NCBI GenBank assembly: GCA_028704265.1
Contig: JAQVLH010000058.1
Location: 1 to 6,744, forward strand
Reading direction: 5' to 3'
Length of the DNA stretch: 6,744 nt
Source: Candidatus Nanoarchaeia archaeon
GTDB taxonomy: Archaea; Nanobdellota; Nanobdellia; Tiddalikarchaeales; Tiddalikarchaeaceae
How positions within the stretch are numbered: the first letter of the stretch is position 1; each line of letters begins with the position of its first letter. This document shows, piece by piece, positions 1-6,744 of this stretch. The notes under the pieces were generated by a model, which had not been told where the DNA came from, ran no database searches, and saw only the letters and a program-made list of their open reading frames with translations. The position numbers and the translations under genes were made by a program.

Positions 1-33
1 TTGAGCGAAGGTTTTTATAAACTTTTGAGCGAA
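1..33 (+). repeat. Two direct copies of TTGAGCGAA, 24 bp apart
   Basis: TTGAGCGAA occurs at 1-9 and again, exactly, at 25-33. A related TTGAACGAAGG lies at 696-706, directly after the stop codon of the nuclease gene, where the local sequence also reads TTGAGC (690-695). Each copy sits beside an A/T tract (TTTTTATAAA at 12-21, TTTAAAATA at 710-718). The copies therefore mark gene boundaries on both sides of the 103-693 gene. They could be a genome-wide intergenic repeat, part of a promoter (BRE-like purine element plus TATA), or the end of an upstream gene, because the first copy is cut by the window edge. The repetition is seen directly; its role is not known. Confidence 0.5.
5..21 (+). promoter_or_regulatory. 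Possible archaeal-type BRE/TATA element
   Basis: GCGAAGG followed directly by TTTTTATAAA resembles an archaeal BRE plus TATA box. Transcription would then start about 25 bp further on, near 40-45, leaving a leader of about 60 nt before the ATG at 103. A competing candidate is the exact bacterial -10 hexamer TATAAT at 90-95, which would give an almost leaderless mRNA but has no good -35 box at the right distance. In DNA this AT-rich either match could be chance. Confidence 0.27.
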
Positions 34-102
34 AAAAGAAATCTAAAATGAATTTAAAATCAACAGAAATATTAATAATTGTTTAAAAATATAATTTAAT
101 TA

Positions 103-693
103 ATGGATTTAAATTGTATAAATACTGAATTAAAGTCAGGTAATGAAAAATTAATATTTAATGGAAAAAATATTGATTTTTCCTTGTTAGATTTTTGGAA
201 ATGGAGCGTTTCAGATATTCTTAGCAATGCAACAAGAGGAAAATTAGCTGAGTTTATAGTTGCAACTGCATTAGATATTGATTTAAAAATTCCTAGAAAT
301 GAATGGCAAGCATATGATTTAATAACTAAAAATAAAATAAAACTTGAAATAAAATCCTCTGCATATTTGCAAAGCTGGTTTCAAAAAAAATATTCAAATA
401 TTATTTTTTCTATCAAAGAATCAAAGGAATGGGACAGCAAAACCAATATGTTAAGCAAAGAAAGCAAAAGGCAGGCAGATGTTTATGTTTTTTGTTTTTT
501 AAATCATAAAGATAAAAAAACAGTAAATCCTCTTGATTTAAACCAATGGGAATTTTATATATTATCGACTAAAGAAGTTAATAATTATAAAAGAAGCAAA
601 CTATCAATTAATTTAGAATCTTTAAAAAAATTAACAAATCCCATTGATTATGAAAATATAAAAAATGAAATTGATAAAAAAGCATTGATTTGA
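103..693 (+). CDS. Predicted PD-(D/E)XK-fold nuclease-like protein
   Basis: This is a 196-residue soluble protein with no signal peptide or membrane segment. The pattern matches a small restriction-endonuclease-like fold: Glu50 in GKLAEF (residues 47-51), Asp72 in AYDL, and Glu82-Ile-Lys84 in LEIKSS (81-86), followed by AYLQSW (87-92). A second conserved-looking block, RQADVYVF (123-130), and QWEFYILST (148-156) resemble the later core strands of widespread stand-alone hypothetical proteins of this type. If active it would cut DNA with a divalent metal; the substrate is unknown. The ATG at 103 is the first possible start, because an in-frame TAA lies at 97-99. No Shine-Dalgarno sequence precedes it. 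The gene converges on the helicase/methyltransferase operon and is not part of it, so it may be a partner nuclease or an independent gene. The fold call is fairly strong; the function is inference. Confidence 0.8.
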   Translation: MDLNCINTELKSGNEKLIFNGKNIDFSLLDFWKWSVSDILSNATRGKLAEFIVATALDIDLKIPRNEWQAYDLITKNKIKLEIKSSAYLQSWFQKKYSNIIFSIKESKEWDSKTNMLSKESKRQADVYVFCFLNHKDKKTVNPLDLNQWEFYILSTKEVNNYKRSKLSINLESLKKLTNPIDYENIKNEIDKKALI

Positions 694-765
694 GCTTGAA
701 CGAAGGAATTTAAAATACTTGCAGAGAGAGAAGAATTAATTATTCTACTTCTAAATATATTTTTT
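694..765. terminator. Convergent gene boundary with weak terminator-like signals
   Basis: Only 46 bp separate the two stop codons. An imperfect AT-rich inverted repeat spans about 728-750 (AGAAT at 732-736 with ATTCT at 742-746, loop TAATT, and a few more pairs beyond one A-A mismatch), overlapping the stop codon of the minus-strand gene. For plus-strand transcription it is followed by a T-run at 760-765. For minus-strand transcription the A-run at 676-681 gives the matching U-tract inside the nuclease gene. The two transcripts would then overlap at their 3' ends. The stem is weak, so this is only a candidate. Confidence 0.3.
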
Positions 766-1657
766 GAGCCAATGATAATAATTTTTCCAAAAACAATAAA
801 ATTTCTTTTTTATCTAAAATATATTTTCTACCTTTTTGTAAGTTAAATTGGGGTAACTTTTTAATAAAATCATTATCAATAACTCCTGCAGTGTGTTCAT
901 AAATATGTCTCACTTGAAACATTTTGAATAAAAAATCTGAATCTTGTTGTGATAAATAATCTTTGATATTTTTTCCAAAATATATTTTTAGAGATTCATT
1001 TAATTTTAAAAAATTCTGAAAAAGATTTTTTGTATCATATAAAAACTTAGTGTTGTGTTTATCTCTTAAACTTTTACCAAAAGAATCAAATGAAGAAATA
1101 GCACCAATTAAAGAATCTTTTAACAAATCATTTTTAAGAGAAGATTCTAAAGTGGAATCTTCAGAAAGTTTTAGCTTATTCTTCAATACTTCCATTGATT
1201 TTTCAAAAATAAACTTTGCGTTTAATCTTCCACAATCTGGGCAGTTAGAGAAAACCCCATATATTGAGAAATTTAGTCCGCAACTATCACAGATAACATT
1301 TGTCTCTAGTATTTTTTCTTGATAATACTTGATCTTGAAGACATTTCCAGAAGTACGCACTTTAATTTGAATAAATCCACCTTTTGTTGAAGTCTCCAAT
1401 TTTTTAAAACTTCTATGAAACGAATCCAAAATTGGTCCAACTACTTTTTTTATTGCAACACTTTTTCCATATTCTATTTGGGCTTCAGTAAAGAATTCAT
1501 CATTATCTCCAGTATAATTGCAGTATGGGCAAGTATATTGATGAATAGGTAAGCCCGTTCCAAACTTAATTTTAAAATATTCTTTGCATTTTGGACATTC
1601 CCTTCCGATGAAACCATTTTCATCAGAATTTATACTTACACTAATCCTCTGATTCAT
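740..1657 (-). CDS. Double zinc-ribbon protein with HEPN-like C-terminal domain
   Basis: This is a 305-residue protein of unknown family. The first zinc ribbon uses Cys21-x2-Cys24 and Cys43-x2-Cys46; the second uses Cys123-x2-Cys126 and Cys139-x2-Cys142. Between them (about 60-120) lies a mixed region. Residues 150-305 are predominantly helix-forming and contain RHIYEH (250-255) followed by TAG, an R-x4-H motif in the context typical of HEPN ribonucleases and HEPN-like C-terminal domains. The zinc ribbons may bind nucleic acid or partner proteins, and the HEPN-like part may cut RNA; both roles are inference. The ATG overlaps the TGA of the methyltransferase gene as ATGA (1654-1657), with a modest GTGAG 5 nt upstream, so translational coupling is likely. 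It is the last gene of the operon. The absence of membrane segments suggests a cytoplasmic location. An alternative is a purely structural or DNA-binding accessory protein in which R250/H255 are not catalytic. Confidence 0.8.
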   Translation of the reverse strand: MNQRISVSINSDENGFIGRECPKCKEYFKIKFGTGLPIHQYTCPYCNYTGDNDEFFTEAQIEYGKSVAIKKVVGPILDSFHRSFKKLETSTKGGFIQIKVRTSGNVFKIKYYQEKILETNVICDSCGLNFSIYGVFSNCPDCGRLNAKFIFEKSMEVLKNKLKLSEDSTLESSLKNDLLKDSLIGAISSFDSFGKSLRDKHNTKFLYDTKNLFQNFLKLNESLKIYFGKNIKDYLSQQDSDFLFKMFQVRHIYEHTAGVIDNDFIKKLPQFNLQKGRKYILDKKEILLFLEKLLSLAQKIYLEVE

Positions 1658-4611
1658 TTTTTCTCACAGAAATCTTCAACAATCTTGATCTCTTCAGGAG
1701 TCAAGTTATAAAGCTTATAAACTAATTGGTCTATATTATCTTGAATTTCTTTAACTTTTTTATGTTTTTGATTATTCTCAAAATAATCTTTGTCTTTAGT
1801 AATTAATAGTATTTCATCGACTAATTTAATAATCTTTAAGTTACTTTCTTCATCTGGTTTAATTAAGGGTAATTTTTCTATAGTACTTTTATTAATGGCA
1901 AGATAACCTCCTGCTAAATGTTTATCCTTAAATTTTATATTAATATAGTAGGTAAGATACTTACTATTTAATATGCCTAATAAGTATTTAGGGTTAAAAT
2001 TACCAAAAGAAAATATTGCATAGCAACCAACCCCCAAAGCAAGTGGTTCTTTAACATATTGAGCTTCAATTATCTTAGTCATTCCTGCAATAACGATTTT
2101 TTCATTTAACCAAAAATTCCATTTTCTTTGGGCCAAGATACCACTATCAAATTTTATATAAGGATTATTATAAGTAGTACCCATATATCTAACAGTTGAT
2201 GTATCTACAAAATATGGATCAATAGAGCCACTTACAGCAAATGGTATTGAATTTTTAGTTTTTTGTAAAGTATCAAATATAAGAGGTTTAATTTGGGTGG
2301 CTTGAAACCCTGTAGTTCCAGAACCTATTTCAATGTGAAAATCTTCAAAAGTATTAAATTGTCTAAGATTTTTTAATTCCTTAAATTTATTCTCTGTTAA
2401 ATCTTTAATATCTTCAATGAGATATTTTTTAAAATCTTTTGAGCTTCTTTTTGATATTATAACCACAGGATAGACTCCTACATTCTTAAAAACATCAAAG
2501 ATAGATACATCTACTGAGTAAGATAATCCATTTGAAATTAGTTTTGCTAATATTTTTTTTGAATAATCTGCAATGAGAAATTTATTTGGAATAATCCAAG
2601 AATAGCATTTAACCTCATTAGTAAGTCCAAGCCCTCTCAGTAAAAAAACAGCATATAAATCAAATGAACCAGTAACTTCATTAAACAAATTACGGTATAT
2701 ATCTCTTTCAGTACTATTATCTTTTGAATGCCTTACTGCAGATACATAAGGTGGATTTCCAATCACAATATCAAAACCCCCATTAAGTATAATATGTCCA
2801 AAATCTATTCTCCAATGGAATACTTGAAGTTCTAAAAATTTTTCTTGTGATATTGGTGGATTCTTTTTATCATATTTTGGTTTTATCTTTGTATTTACAT
2901 ATTCCAAAAATGCAGGAGTTACTGTAGAATATATTGATTTTCTTATTATTTCTAGAATACTTCTTAAATTTTCTGCTTTTAATCCATGTGTTCTTCTGTA
3001 AATTTTATATAAAACATAATAAGCTTCAATATAATCATTTAATTTATATCCTCTTAACAATTCTCTTGCTTTTTTTAGTTCTTCTCCTTCATCATTTTCA
3101 GAAAAAGCTATTAATCCAGTAAATATTCCATCAACTTTATCAGTAAGAGGAGTATTCATTGGCATTTGAACAAGCTTCTCATCAAGCCAACCAATCAAGC
3201 TGTTTCCAACTTTTAAATTATACTCTATATTTGGAAGTGCTTTAATCTCATTCTTTGATTCTTCAAAATCACTAATCAGCCAGAGCCATAATCTTAATTT
3301 TGAAATTTCTATTGCTCCTGCAAGAATATCAACTCCGTAAATGTTCTCTGTAATTATATCAAGTTTCATGTCATAAAAGTTCTTTTTCTCTTTTATTTCA
3401 TAATTTAATCTTCTTTTAAGACTTAAAACAACTTCAGAAGCTTTAATCAAGAACGCTCCTGAACCACAAGAAGGATCTAAAATCTTGATTTCGTTAAGGA
3501 TTTTCAAAGCATCTTTCATATCTTTTTTACTTTTTGATTCAATAAGCTCGTCAAAACAAGCATATTTATTGCTCAGTTTATCAAGTAAAAATGGAATAAT
3601 TGTGTTATTTGAGATATAATCTGTGATTGATTCAGGAGTATAATAAACACCTTTCTTTTTTCTTTCAGTTATTTTTTTGACTGCGTTTTCAGCTTCTTCT
3701 TCAAATCCTTCGCTTTCCCATTCTACAACACTTCTTTCATAAACATGACCCAATATTTCAGGTGTTAAAATTTTCTCCTCATCCTCTTCAGTTAATTTGA
3801 CATCTTCAATAATCCAATGATAACTATTCAAAAAATCAAAAATTTCTTCCCATTCTTCATCTTTTAGCTTAATATCTAAATCCTGCTCTAAGACATCTGG
3901 CCTGAATAAACCACCATTTAAGTATGGAATAACTATTTGATACTCATCTATTTCAAGAATATTTTTCTCTTGTGAATTAAACATATGGAATAATCTTTGA
4001 AGATTTTCTAAGAATTTGCCTTTTTTCAACAAGATTTTAGTAAACAAATTTTCTCCAGATAATTTTCCACCATTTTTGAATTTAATAATATCTTTATGAC
4101 ATAAGAAATAAATAAAGAAAAATCTGTCAAAAATTTTTTGTGCAATAAGGTATTTTTGTACAGGATCAACATTATTTTTTATATTTTGAACAAGTAAATT
4201 TCTTTTGACTTTAAATCCATCATAGAATAAAGCGGAAATATCTTTTGATTGGAATAATAAATCTATATCATAAATATTTTTGAGTTTATCTATTTTGGAA
4301 ACATTATTTTTAGTCCTTTCAGAATAAATAAAGTGCTTTGTTTCTCCAAAATTTCTTAAAAATATAAGCTTTCCATCAAGAATTATAACACAATAACTTA
4401 AACCTCTATCAATTAAAAAATGGTCTTTAATTTCTTTTATTTTATCTTCTTCAAAAACTTCATATATGACAAGAAGCTTTCGTTTATTTACTTTAAAATA
4501 TGAACCTTCCTTATATTCATCATCATAATATTCATTTTCTTGCTGAAATCCTTTTTCTTTAAAATATAAAATAAGTTTTTCCTTTCCTAATAAAATATCT
4601 TGTACTTCCAT
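1654..4611 (-). CDS. Eco57I/PglX-like N6-adenine DNA methyltransferase
   Basis: This 985-residue protein probably transfers a methyl group from S-adenosylmethionine to N6 of adenine in a specific DNA site. Visible parts, in order: an N-terminal region (1-130) resembling a type I/IIG nuclease-like fold, with ILDGKLIFL at 77-85; a helical region (about 140-315); motif X, GVYYTPESI (321-329); motif I, DPSCGSGAFL (379-388); the acidic motif II, IYGVDIL (424-430); KVGNSLIG (467-474); a long insert; catalytic motif IV, NPPY (619-622); and a TaqI-like target-recognition domain, with LLGILNSKYLTYY (877-889) and INKSTIEKLPL (906-916) near its end. The length and the widely spaced motifs fit the Eco57I/PglX/type ISP group. 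The expected ExK of the N-terminal nuclease is not seen: the corresponding strand reads VIYEVF (48-53). The protein is therefore likely a methylase without its own cutting activity. It starts 2 nt after the helicase stop, with a good ribosome binding site. Confidence 0.93.
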   Translation of the reverse strand: MEVQDILLGKEKLILYFKEKGFQQENEYYDDEYKEGSYFKVNKRKLLVIYEVFEEDKIKEIKDHFLIDRGLSYCVIILDGKLIFLRNFGETKHFIYSERTKNNVSKIDKLKNIYDIDLLFQSKDISALFYDGFKVKRNLLVQNIKNNVDPVQKYLIAQKIFDRFFFIYFLCHKDIIKFKNGGKLSGENLFTKILLKKGKFLENLQRLFHMFNSQEKNILEIDEYQIVIPYLNGGLFRPDVLEQDLDIKLKDEEWEEIFDFLNSYHWIIEDVKLTEEDEEKILTPEILGHVYERSVVEWESEGFEEEAENAVKKITERKKKGVYYTPESITDYISNNTIIPFLLDKLSNKYACFDELIESKSKKDMKDALKILNEIKILDPSCGSGAFLIKASEVVLSLKRRLNYEIKEKKNFYDMKLDIITENIYGVDILAGAIEISKLRLWLWLISDFEESKNEIKALPNIEYNLKVGNSLIGWLDEKLVQMPMNTPLTDKVDGIFTGLIAFSENDEGEELKKARELLRGYKLNDYIEAYYVLYKIYRRTHGLKAENLRSILEIIRKSIYSTVTPAFLEYVNTKIKPKYDKKNPPISQEKFLELQVFHWRIDFGHIILNGGFDIVIGNPPYVSAVRHSKDNSTERDIYRNLFNEVTGSFDLYAVFLLRGLGLTNEVKCYSWIIPNKFLIADYSKKILAKLISNGLSYSVDVSIFDVFKNVGVYPVVIISKRSSKDFKKYLIEDIKDLTENKFKELKNLRQFNTFEDFHIEIGSGTTGFQATQIKPLIFDTLQKTKNSIPFAVSGSIDPYFVDTSTVRYMGTTYNNPYIKFDSGILAQRKWNFWLNEKIVIAGMTKIIEAQYVKEPLALGVGCYAIFSFGNFNPKYLLGILNSKYLTYYINIKFKDKHLAGGYLAINKSTIEKLPLIKPDEESNLKIIKLVDEILLITKDKDYFENNQKHKKVKEIQDNIDQLVYKLYNLTPEEIKIVEDFCEKK

Positions 4612-4613
4612 AT

Positions 4614-6744
4614 TTATTCCTCAATAAAGCCAATTGCGAACAATGACTCTTTTTTAACTTCTAATTTTTTTTGGATATCTATTTTTGTGAAGCTTTCTTC
4701 TAATTCATTAATAAGCTGAATAATTTTAGATTTATTAATTTCTTCTTTAAGTTCAACTTTTATCTTTTTTATAATTTTTTCAGTTGTACTTCCACATTTA
4801 TATTTAACTTGTTCAAGAGCCTTTTCAAGTTTTGAAATATCTGGATATAATTCAACAAGCTTTTCAGAAGTAATAAAGTCTAATATAGTATTTACAAATT
4901 TATCTACATTATCATTGAAATATTGCATATGCATATCTTCTTTCTTTTTCTTGTTTAAATATTCTTCAAAAAAATTAAGTTCCTGCTTAAATGAGTTTTC
5001 AAAATCTATTCTTTTGCTAAGTTCATTAACTTTTTTATTTGATAGTATTTCTTCATTATAAGAATCAGTATCTTTGTATATTATACTCATACCTTTCTCT
5101 CCTTTGAATAAAGTATAATTCTTTCCAGTAGGAATATTAACTTTTTCCAAATCCTCTTTTTTAATTCCATATTCTCTTATTGCTTTTTGTAAAAATATCA
5201 ATATAGGTTTTGAATAATCTAAAGTAATCTCTAATTCAGAGAAATTTCCTCCCCTTATATTACGTCTAATTTTATCAAAAACTTCAATATATATTTTTTT
5301 GTCTCTTGCTCTTCTTTCTGTAAGCAATTCTTTCTCAGTCTCAAACCAAATTCTATATTCAACTCCAACAAAACGAATAATATCTTTAATCCTTAATTCC
5401 ATTGTTTCAACAAGTTTTAATTCTATATCTAAATCATCATCAGGTCTAAAATTTAAAACTTTTATTTCTTTAGGAGTATCCAAACGAGTAGCTCTGCCTA
5501 TTCTTTGAATTATTCGCACAGGATTATAAGGAATATCAAAATTTATAACTAAATCTGCTCCATTTATATTGAATCCTTCTGAAAGTGTATCTGTTGATAT
5601 TAAAACTCTTAATTTATCATTTTTATCATTGAATTTCTCAATTATTGTCTGCTTATTTTTAGTATTTGAATCAACAAACCTTATTTCATCTTGATTAATT
5701 GAATCTTTTAAGTATTCCTTAATTGCATTAAGAGTGTCTTTGTATTCTGTAAAAATAAGAACTTTTTTGTCTTTATTTTGTTTTAATACAGTATCTAATT
5801 GATTAATCTTCTGGTCTTTCTTAAATAAGACATCTGATCCTTCTTTCAAAAATGGATATAATTGCTCTATTTGTTTATTTATTTTTATAACATCAGTTTT
5901 TAATTCATCTAAAATCTTTAAATGTTCAGAGCCTTTTCCTGCTTTAATTTTTTCAATAACTCCAATAAGTTTATCTTTGAAATCAAAATCAAAATTAATA
6001 TTAATATCATCTTCATATTCTTCATCTTCAAGATATTTGGTATTTTGTTTTTCAACAGCATTAAGTATCATTGTACTTTTTTTAGATAGCCTTTTTAATG
6101 TCAAATAATATGAACTTATATCACTTTCAAATCTTTTATAAAGAATCCATTTAAAGAAACCTCCTAAACGGACTCCTTTTTCAGGATCTAATAATCTTAA
6201 ATGCGCTGCAGATAAACTCTTAATAAAATCAACAATTCCATTAACTACATCTTTATATCTTGAATCAAGTTCATATTTGACTTCTTCAACATCAGGGTCT
6301 CTAATCTTAGTAATATCAACACCTGCAAAAGTCTTTAATTCTTCAATATAATCTTTTGAAGTCTTTATTGTTTCTCTTGTTGATTTTACGAACATTTCTT
6401 GTTCTATTTCTTCTTGAACTTTTGATAATTCTGTTTTTTCAGAATCTTTAAGCTCTTCCCATTCTTTATTCTTGAATAAATTAATTAAATCACCTAATTC
6501 CCTAACTAATTTATCAAAAAGCAAATTTTGACCTTTTCTGAAAAATAATTTTACAAGATTAAGTAGATCATCTAAGCTAGTATTTATAGGTGTTGCAGTT
6601 AAGAATAAAACTTTTGAATTTCCATTTTCATCAATTATCTTCTTTAAATTTCTTGTTCTGTAGGCGTCTGGACTTCTGTAATTATGTGCCTCATCAATTA
6701 TAATCAAACTATAATTCTTAGAATATTTATTGAATCTGAAAATA
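4614..6744 (-). CDS. SNF2/DEAH-type superfamily 2 helicase, N-terminus outside window
   Basis: This is an ATP-dependent DNA helicase or translocase, incomplete at its 5' end. The frame stays open to the window edge. The first possible start inside the window, a TTG at 6707, falls directly before the Walker B strand (IIIDEAH) and cannot be the true start. Numbering from that TTG, visible motifs are: DEAH (5-8, motif II); LTATP (36-40, motif III); KRFESDI (191-197), a block typical of SNF2/RapA-like proteins; KVLIFTEY (315-322, motif IV); STDTLSEGFNI (371-381, motif V); and QRIGRATR (401-408, the arginine-finger motif VI). A long helical insert (about 60-310) separates the two RecA lobes. Some 270 C-terminal residues after motif VI match no domain I recognise. 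Walker A and any N-terminal nuclease (for example a PLD domain, known from NgoAVII/CglI-like systems) would lie beyond 6744. It is upstream of, and co-transcribed with, the methyltransferase. The helicase call is secure; the exact family is not. Confidence 0.93.
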   Translation of the reverse strand, partial: IFRFNKYSKNYSLIIIDEAHNYRSPDAYRTRNLKKIIDENGNSKVLFLTATPINTSLDDLLNLVKLFFRKGQNLLFDKLVRELGDLINLFKNKEWEELKDSEKTELSKVQEEIEQEMFVKSTRETIKTSKDYIEELKTFAGVDITKIRDPDVEEVKYELDSRYKDVVNGIVDFIKSLSAAHLRLLDPEKGVRLGGFFKWILYKRFESDISSYYLTLKRLSKKSTMILNAVEKQNTKYLEDEEYEDDININFDFDFKDKLIGVIEKIKAGKGSEHLKILDELKTDVIKINKQIEQLYPFLKEGSDVLFKKDQKINQLDTVLKQNKDKKVLIFTEYKDTLNAIKEYLKDSINQDEIRFVDSNTKNKQTIIEKFNDKNDKLRVLISTDTLSEGFNINGADLVINFDIPYNPVRIIQRIGRATRLDTPKEIKVLNFRPDDDLDIELKLVETMELRIKDIIRFVGVEYRIWFETEKELLTERRARDKKIYIEVFDKIRRNIRGGNFSELEITLDYSKPILIFLQKAIREYGIKKEDLEKVNIPTGKNYTLFKGEKGMSIIYKDTDSYNEEILSNKKVNELSKRIDFENSFKQELNFFEEYLNKKKKEDMHMQYFNDNVDKFVNTILDFITSEKLVELYPDISKLEKALEQVKYKCGSTTEKIIKKIKVELKEEINKSKIIQLINELEESFTKIDIQKKLEVKKESLFAIGFIEE
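4619..4622 (-). promoter_or_regulatory. Ribosome binding site of the methyltransferase gene
   Basis: GAGG lies 7 nt upstream of the ATG at 4611 and inside the last codons of the helicase gene. The spacing is ideal and confirms this start. It also indicates that the methyltransferase is translated from the same mRNA as the helicase. This is the clearest Shine-Dalgarno match in the window, in contrast to the 103-693 gene, which has none. Confidence 0.75.

Noticed and set aside
1..51. Open plus-strand frame from the edge to a TGA at 49-51 (16 codons, includes both TTGAGCGAA copies)
   Set aside because: It could be the tail of an upstream gene, but it is too short to judge, and the repeat alone explains the in-frame periodicity (24 bp). 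Not called as a gene.
48..86. Twelve-codon upstream ORF (ATG at 48, TAA at 84-86) before the nuclease gene
   Set aside because: It has no ribosome binding site and is of a length expected by chance; there is no sign of a leader-peptide attenuator.
1050..1322. 90-codon plus-strand open frame inside the zinc-ribbon gene
   Set aside because: It is antisense to a gene with clear cysteine and HEPN-like motifs; its Ser/Phe-rich composition is the shadow of Lys/Glu-rich coding.
2934..3122. 62-codon plus-strand frame that looks like a hydrophobic membrane peptide
   Set aside because: It is antisense to the methyltransferase; its Leu/Phe-rich composition results from complementing AAA/GAA-rich codons, and no ribosome binding site is seen.
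4927..4936. Palindrome ATATGCATAT
   Set aside because: It lies inside helicase coding sequence (Met-His-Met codons) and is a short palindrome expected by chance in AT-rich DNA.
5299..5508. 69-codon plus-strand frame within the helicase gene
   Set aside because: It is antisense to conserved helicase motif VI and the following region, so it is a shadow frame.
1..6744. CRISPR array, tRNA/rRNA genes, transposase or insertion-sequence ends
   Set aside because: No regularly spaced repeats of CRISPR length, no recognisable cloverleaf or rRNA sequence, and no transposase-like coding sequence were seen; almost all of the window is explained by the four protein genes.

Overview
The window is strongly AT-rich, densely coding DNA from a prokaryote. 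Codons are A/T-ending, Arg is mostly AGA/AGG and Lys mostly AAA. The lineage cannot be fixed from the sequence. Short TTGAGCGAA repeats beside TATA-like tracts and genes starting almost without a leader would suit an AT-rich archaeon (for example a DPANN lineage). A clear GAGG ribosome binding site and a TATAAT box fit a bacterium equally well. I lean weakly towards archaea.

Layout: positions 1-102 are a short non-coding leader holding two copies of TTGAGCGAA and AT-rich promoter-like tracts. A plus-strand gene (103-693) encodes a 196-residue protein with the E...D...ExK pattern of a PD-(D/E)XK nuclease. A 46-bp gap follows, and it separates convergent genes. The rest of the window (740-6744) is one minus-strand operon, read from right to left. 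Its first visible gene is an SNF2/DEAH-type superfamily 2 helicase, whose N-terminal part lies beyond the right edge. Next is a 985-residue Eco57I/PglX-like N6-adenine DNA methyltransferase. Last is a 305-residue protein with two zinc ribbons and a C-terminal R-x4-H motif like that of HEPN ribonucleases. Helicase and methyltransferase are 2 nt apart, and methyltransferase and zinc-ribbon gene share an ATGA overlap, so the three are almost certainly co-transcribed and probably translationally coupled.

How the genes may work together: an ATP-driven helicase/translocase plus a large adenine methyltransferase with its own target-recognition domain is the core of translocating restriction or DISARM/BREX-like phage defence. 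The methyltransferase would mark host DNA and the helicase would act on unmarked DNA. No intact nuclease motif is visible in the methyltransferase. The cutting activity would therefore sit in the unseen helicase N-terminus, in the convergent PD-(D/E)XK protein, or be replaced or supplemented by RNA cleavage by the zinc-ribbon/HEPN-like protein. That last gene is the least conventional part of the locus. The grouping is inference from gene order and motifs; nothing in the window proves a defence function.
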